Source: Cadophora sp. MPI-SDFR-AT-0126 (Eukaryota > Ascomycota > Leotiomycetes > Helotiales > Ploettnerulaceae). From it: a stretch of DNA of 64,000 bases. The notes beneath the pieces were generated by a model. The model made no database searches, had not been told where the DNA came from, and saw only the letters and a list, made by a program, of their open reading frames with translations. Shown one piece after another: positions 37,014-45,651 of the stretch (position 1 is the stretch's first letter; each line of letters starts with the position of its first letter). The stretch lies in the NCBI GenBank assembly GCA_020747065.1, contig JAGMVK010000018.1, positions 992,001 through 1,056,000 on the forward strand. Direction: 5' to 3'. The translations under genes were made by a program, and so were the position numbers.

Positions 37014-40000
37014 TCAGTATCCTCTTAGTACAGTTCGTTCGAGAACATCATCAACCCGTTGCATCGTCGTAACGGCTCTCACAACTCTAGGACAAACCCG
37101 CTCCAGCTCGACGAGAAGAGCTTCGCTGTGGGCTGACTCGGCTGCCATGGATTGAAGCTCTAGGTATCCCCTTGCCAAATGCAAGATAGTGAGATACTTG
37201 GGCCGTAGGTGCAGGGGGTCTTTCCTCCTCGCCCGAAGATCTGTCGGGAGGCGATTGCGCTCTGGAAGAGTCCATCGAATTCGTGCCCAGCCAGTCCAGT
37301 GGTCCATGAGATACTTTTCGCAAAGTCGGAAAGCGAGCTGGTATTTGTGTCTAATGGCCAAGAACTCAATGTAAGAGTTCCAGTTATGATTGTCTAGGGC
37401 AAAACCATCGTTCAGTAGGCCATCTACCGTTACAATCATTTCGTCGGTCATGCGCTGGTTATGGAGTGATCGCAAGTATATACCCAGATGTCTTGCTAGA
37501 TCCAGTTGCCGGGCCGGGACGATACCTTTCCTTGCATGCTCTGTGGGATGATGTTCTGGTCGATCTCCGGGCTCAGCCTTGACTGGCGTTCCCAGCCGCC
37601 TTGCTTGTTCAAGTGAAGCTACCCAGCACTTGCGGACTGTTTCATGGTCCCCCTCTGCCAATTTGGTATCCATAATAGTCTGCATCATATCTAGAGGGAC
37701 TTCGCCCTTTCGCGCGGCAGGGAGAGATCTTAGATAGGCTTCATAGATGCTCCCCGCTGTCGTAAACTCGGCGTACCGACCGAGGACAAAAATCATGTAT
37801 CGGTTCAACATGGTCGAGTATGCGACATCTACGGACATCCGGCCGATCCCCTTCCTGGCTGGGTTGGCGATATCCTGAGGGTCAATGGAAGTTACAATCT
37901 CTTGAAACATCTCCAAAGCGCGATTCAATTTCTCTTGACTTGTGCCGTCCTTTAGCAACTTTTCATCCTCCGCAACAGTGGCTTTCAAAGTCAAGAGTTT
38001 CGTGGTTGCCGAAGATTTGACATTACGTTTTTCCATTCGTCTTTGAAGTTTGAAAACCTTCTCAACCTCTCCATTAGCGAGGTAGCCCCCCATAACGACA
38101 GCGTAGTGGAAATCGGTTGCCTGCACTCCGGCCGGCGGCATTACATCTGTCAAAATAGCAAAAGCTCTGTCCGGTTGCTTGACCATTACTAATGACTGCA
38201 TCAACGCCGAGTATGTGTACTTGTCGTATTCCACGCCTGCCTCTGACATGCGTTGAAGCAGGCGATTGACATCAACAAGTTCACGCTTCAGCGCATGTCC
38301 CGTGAGAAGGTAATTCCACATTCGCGTTCGAGAACCTTTGATATCCATTTTGAGAGCATCTTCACAGATGGTCTCGGCTTCCTGGAGGTCTCCTGCCTGC
38401 ACATGGGATATGACCAAGCAATCGAGCATGGCAGCGCTGATCTCGACCTTCTGCTCCTGGGCAAACATGTAGAGGCCGATGACACGATCAATATCACCAC
38501 GAGTCGCACAGATGCCCATCATAGTGCCAAAGGTGTAGTCATCTGGCCGAAGTCTTCCGTCGCTGATGAGCTGCTCGAAACAATCATAAGCACGATCTAC
38601 ATCGTGAACTTTGCCATGTGCGTTTATGAGGATATTCCAGCAAACTAAATTTGGCTGTAAGCGGTATTTGTCTTGCATTTGATCGAAATAGGTGACGACC
38701 TCTCGAACCTCGCCTCTTTTTGCATGAACGTGGAGTACTGGGGTGATCTCGCTGATGCTGGTCAATCTCTGTTCCTTATCTCGCTCGAGTAGTTGATCGA
38801 AGAGAGCGTGAACAGTTTCAGCATCGCCTTGAGCAGCAAACTCGCTCATGCACATCCTGTAAGCTGTCCGAGTTGGCCTCGAGTATATTCGAAAGAAGTC
38901 ATCCAGGGTCTGTTGCATGCCAAGAACACTGTGATAGTCACAACAGACTTTCAAGAGCGAATGAAGTGTTGGACGAGTGAATCGGAATTCTTTCGAATAG
39001 CGTGTTCTACGATAGCACTTAATTGCAAGTTTCGTCTCATTCAATCGTAAGAGCATGAAATTCACTTGCTCATAGAGAGCAGGACTAACCAAGTTCCAAT
39101 CCTGCAGAATCGTCAGGAGGCTAGTGAACCTTGCAGAATTGAAAGATTGAGCGTTGAGTAAAGCCCTTCGGACAATACGTGAGGAGAAATTTAAGAGCTC
39201 TGAGGGCATATCCGATGCCGAGTCAGGAACTCGATTCTCAAGTTTTCTGTTCACGTATCCTGCCAATTCAATCGCCTGGCTTCCAATAGTAGGATCCTTG
39301 TCGAGGACTTCAAATATGTTGTAACTCAGACTCGGCGACTGAGCTCTGAACTTGTTGAACTCATTCCATACAGAGAATGCTCGCCCCCACGATGAGTTCT
39401 TGACCAGATATGCCAACAACTCCTCTGATCCGGCTGGTGATTCCAATTCGTCGAGAGCCTTGGCATACAGTGTCATCGCATCTGCAAGGTTGCGCAACTT
39501 GAGGTAGGCTCTGATAGTATGTCGATATGCTACAGGTGTCCTTTGTTCCGCTTCCAGGGCTGCGAAGAGCTGGATTGTTCTTTCAGCATCAATAAGTCGT
39601 TCTGAGGCAGATAAGTAGCGCATAAGCCGCTTTCGAAGGGGAATTTGCTGCCCTTCCTGTTCTTGTAGAGAGAATTGTCGCCAGGCTTCTTCAAAATCGT
39701 AGTTCTTGGTGAGCCTCAGCTTCTCGTAGAGCATAGCCATACTTCCACTTTCGGCACCTGCTTCGTCCTCCGCTATCGCCGTTTCCGTCGATGTGTCTTG
39801 CAAATTTTGTGTTACATCCTGTGCAGAGGACGTATATTGGCGATAACCGAATTTTTCCAGCCCATGCCTGGCAAATCTACCTCCTGCTCTGTCGACTCCC
39901 CATCCTGAGCACTGCCGCAAAAAGTTCAATGTTCCAGCCGGGTAAAGAAAGTCCAGAAGCATGCCCGTATTGCCCATTGCAGCTGGTCGCTGTTGCTGCA

Positions 40001-40199
40001 TATCTTGTCCTCCATGCTGATCGGCAGGAGCTGCTATCTGGACCAAAGCAGTCCACAATGGAGACATCTCTAGATCGCTAGCACCATGAGTCCAGAAAGA
40101 TGAATGGAGTGTTCGGCGACTCTTTGTTGCCTTCTTGGATGCTGGCAGTAGGCGCCGGAGACTGCCTGATTCTAGACATCCTGCCGTACGCTCCAGCAT
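37014..40199 (-). CDS. Mitochondrial pentatricopeptide-repeat protein, Cya5-like
   Basis: This intronless frame encodes 1061 residues. The N-terminus (MLERTAGCLESGSLRRLLPASKKATKSRRTL) is rich in Arg and Lys with no acids after residue 10, a mitochondrial presequence. A conserved fungal block, FLDFLYPAGTL-like, lies near residues 83-93. From about 210 to 720 there are tandem PPR helix pairs, clearest in VCWNILINAHGKVHDVDRAYDCFEQL, DDYTFGTMMGICATRGDIDRVIGLY and KYTYSALMQSLVMVKQPDRAFAIL (given here in parts of the run 500-680). PPR proteins bind organellar RNA. The overall layout resembles fungal Cya5, needed for translation of the mitochondrial COX1 mRNA. I am sure of the PPR family and only fairly sure of the Cya5 link. 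The gene diverges from SRP68. Confidence 0.85.
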   Translation of the reverse strand: MLERTAGCLESGSLRRLLPASKKATKSRRTLHSSFWTHGASDLEMSPLWTALVQIAAPADQHGGQDMQQQRPAAMGNTGMLLDFLYPAGTLNFLRQCSGWGVDRAGGRFARHGLEKFGYRQYTSSAQDVTQNLQDTSTETAIAEDEAGAESGSMAMLYEKLRLTKNYDFEEAWRQFSLQEQEGQQIPLRKRLMRYLSASERLIDAERTIQLFAALEAEQRTPVAYRHTIRAYLKLRNLADAMTLYAKALDELESPAGSEELLAYLVKNSSWGRAFSVWNEFNKFRAQSPSLSYNIFEVLDKDPTIGSQAIELAGYVNRKLENRVPDSASDMPSELLNFSSRIVRRALLNAQSFNSARFTSLLTILQDWNLVSPALYEQVNFMLLRLNETKLAIKCYRRTRYSKEFRFTRPTLHSLLKVCCDYHSVLGMQQTLDDFFRIYSRPTRTAYRMCMSEFAAQGDAETVHALFDQLLERDKEQRLTSISEITPVLHVHAKRGEVREVVTYFDQMQDKYRLQPNLVCWNILINAHGKVHDVDRAYDCFEQLISDGRLRPDDYTFGTMMGICATRGDIDRVIGLYMFAQEQKVEISAAMLDCLVISHVQAGDLQEAETICEDALKMDIKGSRTRMWNYLLTGHALKRELVDVNRLLQRMSEAGVEYDKYTYSALMQSLVMVKQPDRAFAILTDVMPPAGVQATDFHYAVVMGGYLANGEVEKVFKLQRRMEKRNVKSSATTKLLTLKATVAEDEKLLKDGTSQEKLNRALEMFQEIVTSIDPQDIANPARKGIGRMSVDVAYSTMLNRYMIFVLGRYAEFTTAGSIYEAYLRSLPAARKGEVPLDMMQTIMDTKLAEGDHETVRKCWVASLEQARRLGTPVKAEPGDRPEHHPTEHARKGIVPARQLDLARHLGIYLRSLHNQRMTDEMIVTVDGLLNDGFALDNHNWNSYIEFLAIRHKYQLAFRLCEKYLMDHWTGWARIRWTLPERNRLPTDLRARRKDPLHLRPKYLTILHLARGYLELQSMAAESAHSEALLVELERVCPRVVRAVTTMQRVDDVLERTVLRGY

Positions 40200-40654
40200 G
40201 CCCTACTCGCGCCAACAAAGGCTCCAGGTGAAGTATTCGTCGCAAGTGATGGTCACCTTGAGGAATCGAACTTGTATAATGGTTCTATAAACAAGTCAGC
40301 GAAGAATGCTCTGAATAAGAAGAGAAGCTCCAATGGCCATACCGTAGAACATGCTTCGAAGCTGTTATCAGATGTCAATTGCACCCCCGAAGCTACAAAC
40401 ACATAGCAGACTTTCCAGATGTGTGAGAAATCCCGAGAAAGTCGTGATGGATAGGAGGCAAAAGCTCATCTGGAGATATCGAACGACAACATTTTTAGCG
40501 CATTTCGGACCCTTGTATGATGTCTGGGCTCGGGCTGGCTCGTTCGGCAAACCGACCACAAATCCGAGAGCACAGCACTCGACCCCACTATGTGACACTG
40601 CAATTGCAATTGTCCAGAAAGTGCTGGACTTCAACCACAACGCCGCAATCACAG
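40200..40654. promoter_or_regulatory. Divergent promoter region, PPR gene / SRP68
   Basis: The 455 bp between start codons facing away from each other must hold both promoters. The frame of SRP68 stays open upstream to 40517, but those residues do not resemble SRP68 and are taken as leader. Confidence 0.45.
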
Positions 40655-42629
40655 ATGGAGGTCACCAAATTCGTCGCATCGGGGCGCGAGAAGGCAAAGC
40701 TCGAGGGTGACTACGCGGCGTATCGAAAAGGCCTGTCGAATCGAATTCACAATCTGCGAACGAAGCTTGGTACTGCACAAAAACCCCGCGCGAAGTACGA
40801 TTCCAGCAAGACCGTGGCAACGGTTGAGGACATTGCGCGTAACAAGGAGTATGTCAGCATTGTCTGGGACCTAGCATATATTCTGCGTCTGCTAACATAC
40901 TACCAGATTCGTGCGCCTGTTGCTACTCACCTCGGAGCGTGCATGGGCACATGCGATGTCCATGAGAGAGATCCATTCTACAGAGAAGAAAGGCATTACT
41001 GGCTCGACTCGCACACATATCATTTCGCGTCTACATAAAGCTACCACATATGCGAACCATTTGTTCCAACTTCTTGCGGACCAAGCGACAACCGGAGCAG
41101 TTGATGAAGATGTTCTGGAAGCACGTGCATATGCAGCTTCGCTATCTGGAGCAACTGCATTCGAGAAGCAGAACTGGGAGCCTTGTGTGAAGAGCTACTC
41201 GGAAGCTAGAATTATATACAGTGCGCTGGCCACATCTACAAAGAGTGATATCTTCAGAGATCTACTGTCGGATCCCATTGATCCAAGCATACGGTACGGA
41301 GCATACCAGATGCGACTACCTCGAACTGTTGCCATTGAAGCTATAGCACGGAAGTATTTTCCATCGTCTGATGAAAAGCTGGTCTCCCAGGTTGAGAAGG
41401 TGGATCCCGATGTACTGAACGAGCGACCCACAAAAACGAAGGCATCCACTGCAGAGGCTGGTACAATTCCCAAGACAATAACTTGGAGGTCGCGGACAGT
41501 CGACTTGGAGGATGCTGCAATTGCGACTGCTTTGGCTTCAGTGAACAGTGCAGCTCAGAAATTGCAAGAGACACTAGCATCTGTGACAGCTGCACAAGCG
41601 AAAGAACGAGCTTCTGCATATGATGATATTCTCATCGCAAGTCAAGATACTGTTGATGCCACGAAGCATGCAATTGACGAGCTATCCGGAGAAGGAGTTG
41701 GCCAAGGCGATCGACGAATGCAGAGTCTACAGATCACCCGTACGGCAGTCAGCTATGAGATGGTCAGCTGGCGAATAGGACGAAACAGGGTCTTAGTTGG
41801 ACAACAAGACGGAGCAGTGGTCGATGGTCCAACGGTACAGCAAGCCAAGAAGAAGAGCAAGAAACCAGTTCAGGAGGAAGGAACAGGACGTAAACTCGCT
41901 CATCTGCGGGAGAAAGCTGTTCTTTATGACTCTATTCTGCAAAGTCTCGATTCGATCAAGGAGCTTCCTGGAGTGGCTGCCGATACTGAATTTCTGGAAG
42001 AGCTTGACGCCAAGTATAGCTACTTCTCAGCTCTGAAGTAAGTTTTTCGCATGAAATCATTCTTAAGAATTTGCTAATATCGAACAATTAGATGCCTCAC
42101 AATCGCCCGCTCACACGCTCTACTCTCGAACCCCAAAAATGCTCTGGCTCTCCTCGCTCGTGCCTCGGAAAAGTGCAATGCCGCGCATTCCCAGCTCGAA
42201 TCCGGCATGGACACATCCGATTCCTCCCCTCCCAACATCTCCATCTCACCCAACGAAGTTCAATTCCTGAAAACCCTTCTAGACAGCGAGTTACAACACT
42301 ATCGTGCCCTCGTCGAGCTCTCCAACCTCAACGAGAGCACGACCAAGTCTGAAGAACAAGTCAGTCGCCAACCTTTAGTCGAGAATCTCAACGAGTATCC
42401 AACCAAGGGCGTGAACTTGGATAACCTCGTGACATATCCGCCGAAGCTCGAGCCTATCCCTGTGAAGCCTCTTTTCTTTGATGCTGCTTGGAATTATATT
42501 GAGTACCCTGGACGGGAGATCCAGGAGACAGTTGAGAGCAAATCTGCACCCGAGACGGTCGCTAAGGGTCAGACAACTGAACAGGCTGCGCAGCAGCAGA
42601 AGAAAGGATGGTTTGGTTTCGGAAGATAA
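40655..42629 (+). CDS. srp68: Signal recognition particle subunit SRP68
   Basis: Three exons (40655-40848, 40907-42037, 42092-42629) join in phase to 620 residues, normal for fungal SRP68. The N-terminal block (ITSFV-like EVTKFVASGREKAKLEGDYAAYR, then KTVATVEDIARNKEFVRLLLLTSERAWAHAM) is the RNA-binding domain signature, and the first intron falls inside it, right at EF. Middle repeats are helical (TPR-like), and the C-terminal part that pairs with SRP72 ends with a lysine-rich WFGFGR tail. SRP68 binds 7S RNA with SRP72 in the cytoplasmic particle that sends secretory proteins to the ER. The start was set at the ATG that begins EVTKFVASG; an upstream in-frame ATG at 40517 would add residues unlike the family. 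Confidence 0.92.
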
Positions 42630-42855
42630 TCTCGAAAGAATACTTTCTGTTGCCGAATATAACCTGCTCTGACCATTTGAGGTGAAGTGAGATGTGACGA
42701 AGATCTTGCAGCATGAGGCGCTTGTAAGCAGAGCAAAATAGTAGAGTAAAATGGCAGAAAGTCATGAATTGTTGCTAATATGCCACCTTCAAGTCCAGCT
42801 CCTTCGATTTTGCGGCACACATATATGTACAAATCGCTCAAGCTTAAATAGCAAA

Positions 42856-45651
42856 TCAGAAGAACAACAAATCCTGATCACTCCACCCCATCTCATTCAA
42901 CAACCTATGCACACTCTTCTCCAGCGCCTCAGGGCCACATATCAGAACCAACTCCTCCCCATCCTTCGACTCACACTTCCCAACTTCCTTCTCCAGTAAC
43001 TCCTTACCCACACGACCAGTCAAACCTTTCCAATTCTCATCCGGCTTTGTTAATGCGTAAAGTAACCTACACCTCTCCTCTTGACCTTTGACGAGACCAT
43101 CAATCTCTTCTCTGCACAAGATGTCGGACTCAAGTCTGTTGCCATCAAGCACAAGACATTTCGTCGCATCCTCGGGATCATTGAGAACGGCTCGTAATAC
43201 TTGGAAAATAGGCGTGATGCCACTCCCGGCACAGATCATGACAAACCTCTTCACGAATCTCGGCTTTCCGCCAATAGTACAGTGGCCGTTCTTCAGGTAC
43301 TCAAATTTCCCAATCGGGCCCTTGAAATCAACGAAATGGCCAACAGGAATGGCGTCAAGTGCCTTCGTCATCTTGCCACCAGCGCGCTCGACGGTATCGA
43401 AATAGACTTTGACGAGGACTTGAAGCGTCCCCTTGTCGGTACCCTCTGAGATGGGCGTATAAGAGCGTATGATGGCTTCCCTTGTTACGGGATCTCGGAG
43501 ACGCATCATGAGATGTTGGCCTATAGGAAGACCGATAGTTTGGTTCTCGTGCTCGAGCGTGAACGTGAAGATACGTGTATCGGATGAGATGGACTTCTTG
43601 GCTGAGAGGAGAGCTTTCGTCCAGACTTTCGATTGCAGGAAGACTTCACGGGGTGCAGCTGTTTCGGAGGGAACTTCTTCGATGCCTTCAGAGAGGATCG
43701 TGCGGGAGGCTTCGTCGAGGGAGCCGATGTGGTAGTGCTGCATCATTTCTTTGGCAGTTTCAGAGTCTGTTGTTTTCTTAGTATGGAGTACGGGTAGCAT
43801 TTTTGGGATGGGGTGGTACATACGGATCGCCATGAATTCATCGGTGGCATCTTGGCCTGCTGCACCGGTGATAGATGTTGCACCGCCTGGGTGGCCTTCA
43901 AGGAATGCCGTGCCATCGTACACTTCGCCGTTGACTACGAACCAGGGATTTGTATCTTCGTCATGCTTACGGAGTTCATCGATAGTTATACTCCTATCGA
44001 GCCCATCTTTGGTCATTTTAATTTCCTTCTTGGGCTCAGCAATACCAGCCTCTTCCTCGCCGCCCATACTTTCTCCCCAGAAACCATTGGCGAGGTTCCC
44101 GCCTTTGGCTTTCACTTTCTCCATCCATCCTCCAGGCATCAAAGCCGGCTGTGTGGGGTGCTCGAAATGAAGAGAATCGCCCTCTTTGGTAATTGTAACT
44201 CGATACCATGGGTTATTCATCATCCCCAGAACACTCCAGTACATATCTCGTGGCTGTACGTTCATGCTCTCATCCATTCCTCTCACCATGATATCTCCGG
44301 CGAGTGCAAGGTCAGCAACCTTCAAGTCGATTTCCCAGAAACACCACGTGAAGCAGGTTTCTCGCCAGCCCATATCTAATTTCCCACCGTAGAGCATCTC
44401 GTCTTCGTCGGCTTGGTCCCTGTAGTCATCTTCGTGGTATCTGATGTCTGCAAGAGCCCAGGACTTTCCCTTGTCCAAAGTCACTTCGACTCTCGTGACC
44501 CGTCGACCACCTCCTCCGTATGCATAACCACGGACTTTGTATGCTTGTGGCGGATTTATGAGAGACAATTTCTCGTCGTGGGCTGGATATGCTGTGGCAC
44601 TGTTCGTGCTCAGATCATAGATGGCGTAGCGCTCATCCGTCCACCATTTTGGCTCATTGGCACTTTGTTCTGGGCTGATCATCGTAGGGAGGACTCGATT
44701 ATCGTAGATGTGGTACCAGTTGTCACTTGGAGCAGCAGTGACAATCAGTCTCTTCAACCACTTTACACTCCGACCTCCGATCTGGCCAGGAACGACGACT
44801 CGTAATGGCTTTCCATGATCTGGTCTGAGCATCTCTCCGTTCATCTTGTGAGCTACCATGATCCCTCTGTTTGGATCCATGGCCCAATTGAGCTTGACTG
44901 ACGTTCCATAGTACCCATTTGGCAGCTTGTCTGCACCTTCCATGCAGACGTACTTTGCTCCTCGCAATGGTGCCGCTCGCTTCAGCAACTCTCCCAGTGC
45001 TACACCTGTCCATAGCGCGGTGGAGACACCAGCAGCTCCCCAGGAGAAACCTTTTGACTTGCGAACTTGGTTCTGCTCTTTCCTTCGGTTTCCAGCGCAG
45101 ACAAGGGTGATTGGTACAGTTATCTGCTCGTATTCCGCGATGAGTTGCTTGAGCTTCATGTTGATAGGATGCTTGACCATTCCTTCTATTGAAAACTCCC
45201 AGTCTAGTATCGAGGCATCTTCAACCTGTGGAACTGCTCCATGGTTCCGTACATAGAAGAGCTCTGGCGAGGTGAGAAACCCTTCATCATACAGAGCACT
45301 GAGCGGTGCTTCGACATTGAATGGATGTATACCCGTGAGGCGGATGAGTCTCGGATCCCTTGGCACATGGTTGTCTGGTGTCTTGAGGTCTTCTTTAAGG
45401 ATCTCGGTTGGTGCAATGGACGGTGGTGGAAGTTGATATCGAGGCGGTACTGCCGAACTAGGTCTTCTTGAATTGGGTGATGAATCATCAGAGACTTCAC
45501 TTCCACTGTGTTCAGATTTAGGTGGAGTCGGTGGTATCTGAAAAGAGATAGATGATGAATTCCGAACTGGCTTCTTTGTTTGCAGAGCTGGAGATGAAGG
45601 AGCCGTCGAGAGAGGCGTCAAAATATCTGTTGATACCATGTTGATAGACAT
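42856..45651 (-). CDS. niaD: Nitrate reductase [NAD(P)H]
   Basis: Assimilatory nitrate reductase reduces nitrate to nitrite in the cytosol, using NAD(P)H, FAD, haem b5 and molybdopterin. Two exons on the minus strand (45651-43824 and 43766-42856) give 912 residues; a start at 45744 would add 31 residues that look like leader. The Mo-cofactor domain has its ligand Cys185 in TLVCAGNRR, followed by the dimerisation domain. The cytochrome b5 domain carries the first haem histidine in LEGHPGG. The second histidine appears only when the 57-nt in-frame intron 43767-43823 is removed, giving FMAIHSETAKEMM. The FAD domain has RSYTP, the NAD domain GSGITPIFQV, and the C-terminus ends in CGPEALE ... DLLFF. 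All key residues are present. No nitrite reductase or nitrate transporter is adjacent in this window. Regulation by NIT4/NirA and a GATA factor is suggested by sites upstream. Confidence 0.95.
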   Translation of the reverse strand: MSINMVSTDILTPLSTAPSSPALQTKKPVRNSSSISFQIPPTPPKSEHSGSEVSDDSSPNSRRPSSAVPPRYQLPPPSIAPTEILKEDLKTPDNHVPRDPRLIRLTGIHPFNVEAPLSALYDEGFLTSPELFYVRNHGAVPQVEDASILDWEFSIEGMVKHPINMKLKQLIAEYEQITVPITLVCAGNRRKEQNQVRKSKGFSWGAAGVSTALWTGVALGELLKRAAPLRGAKYVCMEGADKLPNGYYGTSVKLNWAMDPNRGIMVAHKMNGEMLRPDHGKPLRVVVPGQIGGRSVKWLKRLIVTAAPSDNWYHIYDNRVLPTMISPEQSANEPKWWTDERYAIYDLSTNSATAYPAHDEKLSLINPPQAYKVRGYAYGGGGRRVTRVEVTLDKGKSWALADIRYHEDDYRDQADEDEMLYGGKLDMGWRETCFTWCFWEIDLKVADLALAGDIMVRGMDESMNVQPRDMYWSVLGMMNNPWYRVTITKEGDSLHFEHPTQPALMPGGWMEKVKAKGGNLANGFWGESMGGEEEAGIAEPKKEIKMTKDGLDRSITIDELRKHDEDTNPWFVVNGEVYDGTAFLEGHPGGATSITGAAGQDATDEFMAIRMYHPIPKMLPVLHTKKTTDSETAKEMMQHYHIGSLDEASRTILSEGIEEVPSETAAPREVFLQSKVWTKALLSAKKSISSDTRIFTFTLEHENQTIGLPIGQHLMMRLRDPVTREAIIRSYTPISEGTDKGTLQVLVKVYFDTVERAGGKMTKALDAIPVGHFVDFKGPIGKFEYLKNGHCTIGGKPRFVKRFVMICAGSGITPIFQVLRAVLNDPEDATKCLVLDGNRLESDILCREEIDGLVKGQEERCRLLYALTKPDENWKGLTGRVGKELLEKEVGKCESKDGEELVLICGPEALEKSVHRLLNEMGWSDQDLLFF

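Noticed and set aside
40517..40654. 46-codon upstream extension of SRP68
   Set aside because: The extra residues do not resemble SRP68, while the ATG at 40655 starts exactly at the conserved block.
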